Shown here in pieces: positions 43,766 through 52,394 of a stretch of 64,000 nucleotides of DNA. Source of the DNA: Flavobacteriales bacterium. GTDB lineage: Bacteria; Bacteroidota; Bacteroidia; Flavobacteriales_F; PHOS-HE28. Location of the stretch: assembly GCA_016702645.1 (NCBI GenBank), contig JADJDP010000021.1, positions 1-64,000 of the forward strand, written 5' to 3'. The translations under genes and the position numbers were made by a program. The notes beneath the pieces are model-generated. The model had not been told where the DNA came from and searched no databases. It was given only the letters and a program-made list of their open reading frames with translations. The stretch's first letter is position 1, and the number at the start of each line of letters is the position of its first letter.

Positions 43766-44782
43766 ATGAAAGCCTGGACCCTCATCCGACATGGTGATCC
43801 CGATCGCGCTTTCGAACTCCGCGAACATCCATCTCCGCATCCAGCACGCGGCCAGGTCCTTATCCGTTGCGAAGGCTTCGGGCTGAACTACGCAGACACC
43901 ATGGCGGTGTTGGGACTGTACCGCGAAGCGCCTCCGTTACCGAGCGTGATCGGGTACGAGGTCGTGGGCCGCGTGGAACAACTCGGCGAAGGAGTTCCAG
44001 CCGAACTGTTGGGCAAGCGTGTAACCGCGCTTACTCGTTTTGGCGGGTATGCCGAAGAAGCGATCACGGATCACCGTGCCTGTGCAGTGATCCCGGAAGA
44101 CCTGCCGCTCGGCGAGGCGGCTGCGCTTGCCACACAAGGGTGCACCGCTTGGTATGCGGCGCGCATCCTTTGTCCCTTGAGAAAAGGAGAGCGGGTGATC
44201 GTGCATAGCGCTGCCGGAGGAGTTGGGCACCTGATCGTGCAGCTTGCTGTGAACTCAGGCTGCGAGGTCTTCGCGATTGTCGGCGGCAAGGAGAAGGCGG
44301 ATCTCGTGCGCCATCTGGGGGCCACCCATGTGATCGACCGGAGCGCAGGCGACTACGCGCGGCAGTTGTCCGCACTGCTCGGAAAGCACCGAGCGGATGC
44401 GAGCTTCAACGCGGTGGGGGGAGCCAGCTTCAAGAAGGACCTCTCCCTGATCGGTGGTGGCGGCCGCTTGGTCCTCTTCGGTGGTGCCGAACGCGGCGGC
44501 ATCGGCATGTTCGGCACGGTGCGTTTCGTATGGCGCATGGGTGTTGTGCTACCCATCTTCCTCATGATGAAAAGCCGCTCATTGCTCGGGATCAACATGC
44601 TGCGCCTGAGCGACCACCGACAAGATCTTATCGCCGAGTGCTTGCGCGAAGTGGTACAAGCAAAGCAGGACGGCATCCTGAAGACCCACGTCCACGGCAC
44701 CTTCGATGCGGATCAACTACCCGCAGCCATCAAAGCGCTCGCCAGCGGAAGGACCATGGGAAAGGTGGTCGTGAAGTGGTGA
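43766..44782 (+). CDS. Zinc-binding dehydrogenase / quinone oxidoreductase family protein
   Basis: A 338-residue medium-chain reductase fold without the structural-zinc Cys cluster, so of the quinone-oxidoreductase type. Domains: N-terminal GroES-like (VLIRCEGFGLNYADTMAVLGLY), then VIGYEVVGRVEQLGEGVP, the nucleotide-binding fold with VIVHSAAGGVGHLIVQLAVNSG and a C-terminal portion with LGINMLRLSDHRQDLI. A VAT-1-like carbonyl/quinone reductase using NADPH is likely. It starts three bases after the rsmI stop, so the two are co-transcribed. Confidence 0.88.
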   Translation: MKAWTLIRHGDPDRAFELREHPSPHPARGQVLIRCEGFGLNYADTMAVLGLYREAPPLPSVIGYEVVGRVEQLGEGVPAELLGKRVTALTRFGGYAEEAITDHRACAVIPEDLPLGEAAALATQGCTAWYAARILCPLRKGERVIVHSAAGGVGHLIVQLAVNSGCEVFAIVGGKEKADLVRHLGATHVIDRSAGDYARQLSALLGKHRADASFNAVGGASFKKDLSLIGGGGRLVLFGGAERGGIGMFGTVRFVWRMGVVLPIFLMMKSRSLLGINMLRLSDHRQDLIAECLREVVQAKQDGILKTHVHGTFDADQLPAAIKALASGRTMGKVVVKW

Positions 44783-44839
44783 GACGGAAGAGCGAGCGCG
44801 AACCTCTGTGCGGTCGTACATTTCCGTAGGAAGCAATAC

Positions 44840-44847
44840 TAGCTTTC
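44840..44847 (+). promoter_or_regulatory. -7 promoter box TAGCTTTC, near-leaderless
   Basis: Seven of eight bases of TAnnTTTG; ends seven bases before the ATG at 44855. Confidence 0.35.
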
Positions 44848-44854
44848 GACTGGA

Positions 44855-45256
44855 ATGTCGGTACCACTCCGCTCCATACCAACACGGCTGGCCATCATGT
44901 CCCTGGTGGAACCGGGCTTCATCGAGCAACGCTTCCGCGAGGGAGTGAAGCTGGACCGAGCTGGCTTCGAGGAGAACCGCGCTGCCCGGCACCTGCTGGC
45001 CGGCAAGGACACCTACGTGATGTTGAGCACTCTTCCGGAGGACATCGACTTCGAACTGAGCGTACTGGGTACGGACCACTTCGGAGCTGCTGAAGAGATC
45101 GAAGGGCTGAGCGCGCTTGCCGTGGTGGCACATGGCCAACTGACCAAAGGGGTGACCGCGATCTTCTTCAAGTACTTCCCGCCCCAGTTCCCGGCGCAGG
45201 TGTTCAACAACGAAGCGGATGCACGCGCCTGGCTGATGGAACAGCGACCGCGCTGA
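44855..45256 (+). CDS. Small STAS/SpoIIAA-like protein
   Basis: A 133-residue protein without signal or membrane segments. The middle (TYVMLSTLPEDIDFELSVLGTDHF) and the C-terminal part (SALAVVAHGQLTKGVTAIFFKYFPPQFPAQVFNNEADARAWLMEQ) resemble a SpoIIAA-like STAS fold. The C-terminal half aligns with the frameshifted gene at 23319 (ALAVVA, then F-x-x-E-x-DARAWL), so this is a paralogous pair. A -7 box lies seven bases before the ATG. It lies between a reductase gene and a convergent cation antiporter. Molecular partner unknown. Confidence 0.65.
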   Translation: MSVPLRSIPTRLAIMSLVEPGFIEQRFREGVKLDRAGFEENRAARHLLAGKDTYVMLSTLPEDIDFELSVLGTDHFGAAEEIEGLSALAVVAHGQLTKGVTAIFFKYFPPQFPAQVFNNEADARAWLMEQRPR

Positions 45257-45259
45257 GGA

Positions 45260-47554
45260 TCACGGCTTCATGATCAAGGTGCTGGGTACATCAGCAAGCC
45301 AGGGTGCGCGGCTTTCGGCAGCGCGTGTCCAGCCGTTGTAGCTGGTAAAAAGCAGATCATAGCCCGCGAGGAGCGTTCCGTCTATGGCCCGGTTGGGCAG
45401 GATGGTCAACCGATCGGGTGCACCTTGTGCCAAGCGTTGGGCACCACTGCGGAACGATGGTTCGCGCTGCACGAGTCCCGCTGGATCCAACAGCGTTACC
45501 CGGGTCGCCGGTTCCAACAACAGGCGCTCGGCATAAGTGCAACAGGAAAGATCACCTGGCGCGGCAAGCGGGAGCAGCACGGCACTGGCCTTTGAAAAGC
45601 CCTTGTCCATGAAAACCCCGACACTGCATTGCGCTCCTTCGATGAGCTGGCGCACCTTGGGGTCGAGCCGGTCATCCGCAGGGAGCAGGCTATCGCGACC
45701 CCGGAGCGAATCGATGAGCTTGCCTGGATCGATGACACGCGAGGTGATGCCCAACAGATCGCCGAGCAAGGTGCCGCGCAACAAGGGTGTACCAGCACCC
45801 ACCAGGAGCAGATCGTAACCGCCGCTGTTCGCCATCTGCTCGATCTCGCGGGATACATCGCCGCTCACACGATGTTCGGTCGTCACGGGCAGGCCGAGCT
45901 TCTCCGCTTCGCGCAAGAGCGGCTTGAACCCATCGCGCTCGAACTCACCGCTATCGATCGGGTTGATGTCACCGCTGGGTGTAACGTGGAGCGCGGTGAT
46001 GGACGCTTGGTCGCGTTCACCTCCGGCCAGTTGGTTCACGAGCCGCAGCGAGCGTCGCCCACTTTCGGGTTGACCGAACGAGAGGAGCACGCGCCAGCCG
46101 GGCGGGGTCGTTCCGGTGATCGGCGCTGCCTCCACTTTCGGCTTTCGGAAGATGCGCTCGATGAGGTCCAACGCAGGGCCGGTCATGAAGGTGCTGAAGA
46201 GTGCCATGAGCACCATGATGGCGAACAGCTCGGCGTTGAGCACACCCAGGTCGTAGCCGATGTTGAGCACCACCAGCTCCATGAGGCCGCGTGTGTTCAT
46301 GAGCGCGCCTATCGTGAGGCTGTCCTTCCATGTATTGCCCGTGATGCGCGCGGCAATGCTGGCCGCACCGAACTTGCCCACCACCGCCACGCCGATCACC
46401 ACGGCGCAGGTCCACCAAAGGTCCTCGTCGTTGAGCAGGCCGATGCGTGTGCGCAAGCCCGTGAACACGAAAAATAGCGGGAGCAGGAGCACCAAGCTCA
46501 CATCCTCCAATTTGCTCACGAGGATCCGGCGGAAGGACAGATTGGGCGGCATGATCACACCGGCGAGGAAGGCCCCGAAGAGCGGGTGGATACCGATGAT
46601 CTCCGTCGTCCATGCGGAAGCGAGCATGACCACGAACATCATGGCAAGCAAGGGCTTGCCGATGGTGGGCCGTTCCCCATGGATATCGCCCACGCGTCGC
46701 AGGAAGGGGCGCAACACTCCCACCATGAAGGCCACGTACACCACGGCGGCGGCGATGGTGTAGAACGCGCTGTGGAAGTCGCCCGCCTTCACGATGGCGA
46801 TCACCGCAGCCAGCACGCACCACGCCGTTACATCATCACTGGCAGCGGTGGCCAAAGCCGTGGTGCCCACATGCGTGCGTGTGAGCCCTCGTTCCTGGAT
46901 GATGCGCGCCAGCACCGGGAAGGCGGTGATGCTCATGGCAATGCCCATGAACAGCCCGAAGGAGCGGAAGGCCACCGTGGGTGGCGCGAAATCGAGATAG
47001 AGCCAGTAGGCCAGCCCGATGCCCAACGCATAGAGCACGATGATGCTCGTGTGGCTGATGACCAACGCGGTGGACGCACGACCACCAAGCACTTTCAGGT
47101 CCAGCTCCATGCCGATGACGAACATGAAAAGCACCAGGCCGATCTGGCTCATGAACTGCAGGTTCAACAAGGAGCCCGCAGGGAAAAGGAACTCGAACAC
47201 ATCGGGGAACCAGTAGCCCACCACCGAAGGGCCGAGCACGATACCTGCTACGATCTCCCCGATCACCGTGGGCTGGCCCATCTTGGAGAAGAGGTAGGCA
47301 AAGAGCCGCGCCACCGCAACGCTGGCCACGATCTGCATGAGCAGCACGGCAAGTGCGTGGCGCATGTTGCCATGCACGGTCAGCTGGAACTGGTCCAGCG
47401 CTGTGCCCGAAGCAGTTGAGTTCGCCGTCGTGCTCAGCTCTTCCGCCAAATGCGGCCGAAGTCCCTCGCCCTGCACGACCGCATAGTAGATGATGGCACC
47501 GAAGACCAGCAGCGAAACCACATAGAAGAGGATGCTGCGCTTCGCAATGGACAT
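45260..47554 (-). CDS. Cation:proton antiporter (CPA2/Kef type) with long C-terminal cytoplasmic domain
   Basis: A 764-residue membrane protein with about 13 helices (residues 1-480), of the CPA2 monovalent cation/H+ antiporter family. Family landmarks: GQPTVIGEIVAGIVLGPS in the second helix pair, FMFVIGMELDLKVL, ALATAASDDVTAWCVLA (the Asp pair of the transport site) and MNTRGLMELVVLNIGYDLGV. The C-terminal 260 residues have two universal-stress-like segments (VLLSFGQPESGRRSL, LGLPVTTEHRVSGD) which may regulate transport. It faces the STAS-like gene tail to tail with three bases between, and a -7 box TAGCTTTG ends only four bases before its ATG. Confidence 0.92.
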   Translation of the reverse strand: MSIAKRSILFYVVSLLVFGAIIYYAVVQGEGLRPHLAEELSTTANSTASGTALDQFQLTVHGNMRHALAVLLMQIVASVAVARLFAYLFSKMGQPTVIGEIVAGIVLGPSVVGYWFPDVFEFLFPAGSLLNLQFMSQIGLVLFMFVIGMELDLKVLGGRASTALVISHTSIIVLYALGIGLAYWLYLDFAPPTVAFRSFGLFMGIAMSITAFPVLARIIQERGLTRTHVGTTALATAASDDVTAWCVLAAVIAIVKAGDFHSAFYTIAAAVVYVAFMVGVLRPFLRRVGDIHGERPTIGKPLLAMMFVVMLASAWTTEIIGIHPLFGAFLAGVIMPPNLSFRRILVSKLEDVSLVLLLPLFFVFTGLRTRIGLLNDEDLWWTCAVVIGVAVVGKFGAASIAARITGNTWKDSLTIGALMNTRGLMELVVLNIGYDLGVLNAELFAIMVLMALFSTFMTGPALDLIERIFRKPKVEAAPITGTTPPGWRVLLSFGQPESGRRSLRLVNQLAGGERDQASITALHVTPSGDINPIDSGEFERDGFKPLLREAEKLGLPVTTEHRVSGDVSREIEQMANSGGYDLLLVGAGTPLLRGTLLGDLLGITSRVIDPGKLIDSLRGRDSLLPADDRLDPKVRQLIEGAQCSVGVFMDKGFSKASAVLLPLAAPGDLSCCTYAERLLLEPATRVTLLDPAGLVQREPSFRSGAQRLAQGAPDRLTILPNRAIDGTLLAGYDLLFTSYNGWTRAAESRAPWLADVPSTLIMKP

Positions 47555-47558
47555 GGGA

Positions 47559-47566
47559 CAAAGCTA
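47559..47566 (-). promoter_or_regulatory. -7 promoter box TAGCTTTG of the antiporter gene, near-leaderless
   Basis: Exact TAnnTTTG match on the minus strand that ends four bases before the ATG at 47554. Confidence 0.5.
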
Positions 47567-47652
47567 TCGGGTGCGTGTGAAGTCGATGACCATCAGGCTA
47601 ACACCAAGTGCTGGCTAGCCGCACGTAAGAGACGCATCCTCGAACCGCCATC

Positions 47653-47660
47653 TACCTTTG
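47653..47660 (+). promoter_or_regulatory. -7 promoter box TACCTTTG of the DAHP synthase gene, near-leaderless
   Basis: Exact TAnnTTTG match ending seven bases before the ATG at 47668. It is divergent from the antiporter promoter, 87 bases away. Confidence 0.5.
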
Positions 47661-47667
47661 AACACCC

Positions 47668-48804
47668 ATGTCCCACCCCGTTCCGCTCAACGTGCTCCCC
47701 GTGGCCCAATGGGGTCTTGGCTTGGAGCGCCCGCTCCTGATAGCGGGACCGTGCAGCGCCGAGAGCGAGGAGCAAGTGATGACGACAGCACGTGCGATCA
47801 AAGCTGCAGGTAAAGCACAGGTGTTCCGTGCCGGCCTGTGGAAACCACGCACGCGCCCCGGCAACTTCGAGGGCGCCGGTCCGCAAGGCTTGCAGTGGTT
47901 GAGGCGCATGAAGGAGGAGACGGGCCTGCTCGCCATTACGGAGGTGGCCACGGCCGAGCATGTGGGGGCCTGCTTGGAGGCGGGCATCGACATGCTGTGG
48001 ATCGGCGCGCGCACCACACCCAATCCCTTCAGCGTACAGGCCATTGCCGATGCGTTGAAGGGAGTGGACATCCCGGTGCTGGTGAAGAACCCCATCAACC
48101 CCGATCTGCAATTGTGGATAGGGGCCTTGGAACGTCTGCACCGCGCCGGGCTCAGGAAGCTCGCTGCCGTACACCGCGGCTTCAGTTGGTTCGAGCGTAC
48201 GCCTTATCGCAACAGCCCCATGTGGGAATTCCCCATCCGGCTGAAGGCCGCCCACCCGGAAGTGGAACTGATCTGTGACCCCAGCCATATCGCCGGTAGT
48301 GTGGACCGCATTGGCACCGTGGCCCAACAGGCCCTTGACCTGGGCTTCGGTGGCTTGATGGTGGAAGTACACCACGACCCCGAGCATGCCCGCAGCGATG
48401 CCGATCAGCAGATGACCCCTGCCGCTTATGCGGAAATGCTGAACGCCTTGATCTTCCGCGCTGCAGTGCCCACCGAGGGCATGAGCGATCGATTAGCGGA
48501 GTTGCGCGACTTGATCGACCAACTGGATGAGGAGATCGCCCAAAAGCTGGGAACCCGCATGGACATCGCTGAGCGCATCGGCGACCACAAACGAGCGCAC
48601 AATGTGGCGATCCTGCAACCGGAGCGCTGGGACAGCATCCTGCGCAGACAACTGCGCCTGGCCCAACAACTGGGACTGAGCGCGGATTTCGTGCGGGACT
48701 TGATGGACGCCATCCATCGCGAGAGCATCCGCCGGCAAAGCAGTGGGATCGGTGAACCGGCCTCAGGATCACCAGCCTCTGTGGATATTGAGCGGGAGGG
48801 GTGA
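47668..48804 (+). CDS. 3-deoxy-7-phosphoheptulonate synthase / chorismate mutase fusion
   Basis: A 378-residue bifunctional enzyme for aromatic amino acids. The N-terminal DAHP synthase domain (residues 1-265, class I KDO8P synthase-like branch) shows LLIAGPCSAESEEQVM, RAGLWKPRTRPGNFEGAG, ICDPSHIAGSV and GGLMVEVHHDPEHARSDADQQ. The C-terminal AroQ chorismate mutase (about residues 275-350) has LAELRDLIDQLDEEIAQKLGTRMDIAERIGDHKRAHNV. In Bacteroidota this fusion is common, with synthase first and mutase second. The mutase end may provide feedback control by prephenate or tyrosine, as described for related fusions. The start lies seven bases after a -7 box. Confidence 0.95.
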   Translation: MSHPVPLNVLPVAQWGLGLERPLLIAGPCSAESEEQVMTTARAIKAAGKAQVFRAGLWKPRTRPGNFEGAGPQGLQWLRRMKEETGLLAITEVATAEHVGACLEAGIDMLWIGARTTPNPFSVQAIADALKGVDIPVLVKNPINPDLQLWIGALERLHRAGLRKLAAVHRGFSWFERTPYRNSPMWEFPIRLKAAHPEVELICDPSHIAGSVDRIGTVAQQALDLGFGGLMVEVHHDPEHARSDADQQMTPAAYAEMLNALIFRAAVPTEGMSDRLAELRDLIDQLDEEIAQKLGTRMDIAERIGDHKRAHNVAILQPERWDSILRRQLRLAQQLGLSADFVRDLMDAIHRESIRRQSSGIGEPASGSPASVDIEREG

Positions 48805-48819
48805 AGCACCAACTCCCCT

Positions 48820-48827
48820 ACTTTCGG
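48820..48827 (+). promoter_or_regulatory. -7 promoter box TACTTTCG upstream of the FG-GAP gene
   Basis: Seven of eight bases of TAnnTTTG, 74 bases before the ATG at 48902, in the gap after the DAHP synthase gene. Confidence 0.4.
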
Positions 48828-48901
48828 GGCCGCCCTGTTCCGCCCTGCAACGGAACGGCGATCGTCCGGAACCATTTCAACCTGAAAACCCGATCCTGAA
48901 G

Positions 48902-51745
48902 ATGAGAAAGATCCTTACGCTGTGCGGTGCGTTGCTGGTGTCAGCAGCGAGCGCGCAATTGGCCTTCACCAATGCCAGCGCCGTTCTCTCGAACGAAGGC
49001 CACGCTGGCGCATGTGTGGGCGTCGCGGACATGGATGGCGATGGCTTGGACGACATCATCCAGCTCGACATGAGCAGGCATGTGTACGTGCTATACCAGA
49101 ACGCCGACCACACCTTCGTCACCTACGACTACGGCCAGGTGGACGGCAGTGAACAATGGGGCTGGGCGATCGCCGACCTGAACAACGATGGGCACAAGGA
49201 CATTTGTTCCGGCGTTTCCACCACGCGTTTCCTGAGCATTGCATCGCGCGGCGTTTATACGCTCAGCAACCTCAACGGACCGACCATCTTCACGCAGTGC
49301 ATGACCATGGCCGATTGGAACAACGATGGCCGTGTGGACGTGTACGCCTGCAACGACGTGGGGCCGAACAACATCTGGATCACCAATGCCAGCGGCGTTC
49401 CGCAGTACGATGCGGACTTCATGGACTGGAGCACTCCGGCCTGTGCCTCCGGACCCGTGAGCGCGAGCGACGATATGAGCGGCAACTACGGCAGCACCGC
49501 CACCGACTTCGACAACGATGGTGATATCGACCTGCACATCAGCCACTGCCGCCAGGGAGTGAACGATCCGGACGATTGCCGCCGTTGGGACCGCCTTTTC
49601 GTGAACGATGGCAACGGAAACTATGAGGACCTCGCCGCCGAGTACGGCTTGGAGAACCGCGAGCAAGTGTGGACCACTGATTTCGGCGATTACGACAACG
49701 ATGGTGACCTGGACGCGTTCCAGACCACGCACAGCAGCACGCTCATGCTCCAGGAGAACGATGGCACCGGCCACTTCACCAACGTGACCGCAGGCAGCGG
49801 CTTGGAGATCAGCGGCTTCTTCCTGCAAGCCAAGATGGAAGACATGGACAACGATGGTTTCCTGGACGTGCTCACCGGCAGCGCAGAGCACTTCTTCAAA
49901 GGCAACGGCGATGGCACCTTCACGGAGATCGACAACCTTTTCCCCTCCAGTAAGGAGATCCTCAGCTTCGCATTCGGCGACCTGAACGGTGACGGTTTTC
50001 AGGACGTGTACGCCGGTTACGGCGACGGGTATGTGGATGGCGATGCCAACTTCCCCGATCGCCTTTGGCTGAACACCCCCAACGGCAACCACTGGCTCAA
50101 CGTGAACCTGGAAGGTGTGCAGAGCAACAAGGATGCGGTGGGCGCGCGTGTTACCATCGAAGGCCCATGGGGCACCATGATCCGCGAGGTGCATGCAGGC
50201 GAGAGCTACGGCATCGTCAACTCCTTCACTCTGCACTTCGGACTTGGCAATTACACCACCATCCCGACCCTTACGATCACCTGGCCAAGCGGTCAAGTGG
50301 ACACCTACAATGATGTGGCCGTGGATCAGGTCATTGGAGCGGTCGAAGGCACCTGCCTGAGCCCATCCGCAGAGATCACCACCCCTACCGCGCCCATCGT
50401 TTGCGGTAACGGCGACCAACTGACGCTCACCGCCAACCCCGGCTTCAACTATGAGTGGAGCACCGGTGCAACCACCCAGAGCATCGTGGTTACCACTCCC
50501 GGCAACTACGTGGTGACCATTGATGATGGTGCTGGTTGCGAAGCCACCACGAGCATCACTGTCCTGCAGAGCCCTGACGAGACCCCCGTTGTCACCCTCG
50601 TGGGCGACGAGACCTTCTGCGAAGGCGGATCGGTGACCCTGACCAGCTCGGCGGCCTCCGGCTACGACTGGAGCAATGGCCCGACCACCCAAAGCATCGA
50701 AGTCACGACCTCAGGAACATACAACGTGACCATAGACGGCGTGTGCGGCGCATACACCAGTGATGATGTGGTGGTGACGGTGCTCGATGCACCGGACGCA
50801 CCCACCGCCAATGACGTTACGATCCCGGTCGCAGGCACCGCCGATCTCTCCGCCACCGGTAACAACATCAACTGGTACAACGTGGCCACGGGCGGCACTT
50901 CCATCGGAAGCGGCAACACCTTCACCACGCCTTTCCTCAACAACAACACGACGACCACCTACTATGTGAGCGCCGGAACAGTGAACGGTGGTGGCAGCTG
51001 GTACGGTGGCGCAACGGACCGTTTGCAAACCGCAGCTCCAGGCCAATACCACAACAACGCCGACAACTACCTCTTCTTCACCGCTACGGAAGCGTTCACC
51101 ATCGTGAGCGTGAAGGTGTACGCCAACAATGCGGGCAATCGGACGGTCGCGTTGATCAACCGCTCCAACGGTGCCACCTTGGCCACGTCCACCATCAACA
51201 TCCCGGCGGGTGAGAGCCGCATCACACTGGACTTTGCAGTGCCCGATGCGGGCGATTACGGCTTGCGCGTTGTGGGCGGTAACCCACAGCTCTGGCGCGA
51301 TGGAACGGGCAGCAACCCGGCCTACCCCTACGCCTTGGGCACGGTGGGCAGCATCACGAGCAGCAGCGTTGCCGGCGCGAATGCAACTGCCTACTACTAC
51401 TTCTTCTACGATTGGGAGGTGGAGTCCGATGGCATCCTGTGCGAAAGCACCCGCACACCGGTGGTGGTGACCGTGGGCACGGTGGGTATCGCCGATGCGA
51501 ACAGCAGCGATGTAACGGTGTTCCCGAACCCTGCGACGGAGAACATCACGGTGAACTTCGGTACTGCCCGTGGTGCGGCCACCGTGGAATTGCTGGACGT
51601 GACCGGTCGACTTGCCAAAGGCGTGAGCACGACCCAGCAGAGCCCTGTGCTCACCTTCGGTGTACAGGACCTGGCACCCGGTGAGTACATGGTGCGTGTG
51701 AAACAGAACGACAACACGAGCATGCACCGCGTGGTGATCAAGTAA
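48902..51745 (+). CDS. FG-GAP/VCBS repeat secreted protein with ASPIC/UnbV domain and T9SS tail
   Basis: A 947-residue exported protein: signal peptide (MRKILTLCGALLVSAASAQ), FG-GAP/VCBS repeats with Asp-rich calcium loops (VADMDGDGLDDII, IADLNNDGHKDI, ATDFDNDGDIDL, MEDMDNDGFLDV, FGDLNGDGFQDV), an ASPIC/UnbV domain (about residues 395-475, GARVTIEGPWGTM, PTLTITWPSGQVDTY), Ig-like segments, a beta-rich cassette (residues about 565-860) and a T9SS type A tail (VTVFPNPATENITVNFG). The cassette is shared with the S8 protease at 34877. The start is the ATG at 48902 because the longer frame to 48743 lies within the preceding gene. Probably a surface adhesin or binding protein. Confidence 0.88.
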   Translation: MRKILTLCGALLVSAASAQLAFTNASAVLSNEGHAGACVGVADMDGDGLDDIIQLDMSRHVYVLYQNADHTFVTYDYGQVDGSEQWGWAIADLNNDGHKDICSGVSTTRFLSIASRGVYTLSNLNGPTIFTQCMTMADWNNDGRVDVYACNDVGPNNIWITNASGVPQYDADFMDWSTPACASGPVSASDDMSGNYGSTATDFDNDGDIDLHISHCRQGVNDPDDCRRWDRLFVNDGNGNYEDLAAEYGLENREQVWTTDFGDYDNDGDLDAFQTTHSSTLMLQENDGTGHFTNVTAGSGLEISGFFLQAKMEDMDNDGFLDVLTGSAEHFFKGNGDGTFTEIDNLFPSSKEILSFAFGDLNGDGFQDVYAGYGDGYVDGDANFPDRLWLNTPNGNHWLNVNLEGVQSNKDAVGARVTIEGPWGTMIREVHAGESYGIVNSFTLHFGLGNYTTIPTLTITWPSGQVDTYNDVAVDQVIGAVEGTCLSPSAEITTPTAPIVCGNGDQLTLTANPGFNYEWSTGATTQSIVVTTPGNYVVTIDDGAGCEATTSITVLQSPDETPVVTLVGDETFCEGGSVTLTSSAASGYDWSNGPTTQSIEVTTSGTYNVTIDGVCGAYTSDDVVVTVLDAPDAPTANDVTIPVAGTADLSATGNNINWYNVATGGTSIGSGNTFTTPFLNNNTTTTYYVSAGTVNGGGSWYGGATDRLQTAAPGQYHNNADNYLFFTATEAFTIVSVKVYANNAGNRTVALINRSNGATLATSTINIPAGESRITLDFAVPDAGDYGLRVVGGNPQLWRDGTGSNPAYPYALGTVGSITSSSVAGANATAYYYFFYDWEVESDGILCESTRTPVVVTVGTVGIADANSSDVTVFPNPATENITVNFGTARGAATVELLDVTGRLAKGVSTTQQSPVLTFGVQDLAPGEYMVRVKQNDNTSMHRVVIK

Positions 51746-51760
51746 GAGCCATCCTCCTTC

Positions 51761-51803
51761 GAAGCCCCGATGCGCCGTGCGGCGGATCGGGGCTTCGTCT
51801 TTG
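51761..51803 (+). terminator. Rho-independent terminator after the FG-GAP gene
   Basis: A perfect 11-bp stem, GAAGCCCCGAT with ATCGGGGCTTC, encloses a 14-base loop and is followed by GTCTTTGT. It begins 16 bases past the stop at 51745. Confidence 0.8.
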
Positions 51804-51860
51804 TATCCTTCCCCATTGGGGCGCGTTGAAGTGGCCGGTCCACGAAAAGACCACCCACCC

Positions 51861-52358
51861 ATGCGCTCCACCAGCCTCGCCGTACTCACCCTCCTCGTGA
51901 TCATTGTCGGTCTCACCGGCTGCGCCAAAGAGAGCGTGGACCTTGCCCAGGACGTTGGCCTGCTCTCCAACACCTGTGGTACCGAAGGAGCCCGTTTGCA
52001 GGCCACCGTTGATGGTGCCTCGTATTGCGGTAATGCACAGCTGATCGCCACGGGTTCCGAGGGAACGGTGATCGTCACCGGCGTGGACCTTACGGGAAGC
52101 ACGCTCATCATCCAAGCCGACTCCTTGGCGGTCGGCGAACAAGCCATCACGGACGCGACGAACGGCGTCCTCTACATGCAGAACAGCGCACCCTACGTTG
52201 TGATGCCCGGCCAACCCGGCACGCTCACCATCAGCCACGTGGATACGACCGCGCATGTGTTCAAGGCGAACTTCAACGTCACCTTGCACAACGAGATGAG
52301 CGGCGGTACCCGTTCGGTGCAAGGCAGCGTGGATGTGGTGTACACCGTGGAGGAGTAA
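51861..52358 (+). CDS. Hypothetical lipoprotein
   Basis: A 165-residue protein with a lipoprotein signal (LAVLTLLVIIVGLTGCAKES). The mature part is predicted beta-rich (GARLQATVDGASYCGNAQLIATGSE, LTISHVDTTAHVFKANFNVTLHN) and resembles the small lipoproteins with a DUF6252-like or carbohydrate-protection-like fold that are common in Bacteroidota; this is only an impression. No conserved catalytic motif. It starts at ATG 51861. The downstream moeB begins 37 bases after its end, but has its own -7 box. No function is assigned. Confidence 0.65.
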   Translation: MRSTSLAVLTLLVIIVGLTGCAKESVDLAQDVGLLSNTCGTEGARLQATVDGASYCGNAQLIATGSEGTVIVTGVDLTGSTLIIQADSLAVGEQAITDATNGVLYMQNSAPYVVMPGQPGTLTISHVDTTAHVFKANFNVTLHNEMSGGTRSVQGSVDVVYTVEE

Positions 52359-52382
52359 TCGGCCCTGCCGCGCAGCCCGTGC

Positions 52383-52390
52383 TACCTTCG
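52383..52390 (+). promoter_or_regulatory. -7 promoter box TACCTTCG of the molybdenum cofactor operon, near-leaderless
   Basis: Seven of eight bases of TAnnTTTG; ends four bases before the moeB ATG at 52395. It would drive moeB-TSUP-moeA-mobA and the genes beyond. Confidence 0.45.
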
Positions 52391-52394
52391 GGCG

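Noticed and set aside
49091..50692. 533-codon minus-strand frame opposite the FG-GAP gene
   Set aside because: Repeats in the real gene give an equally repetitive antisense frame; no signal peptide or domain is seen.
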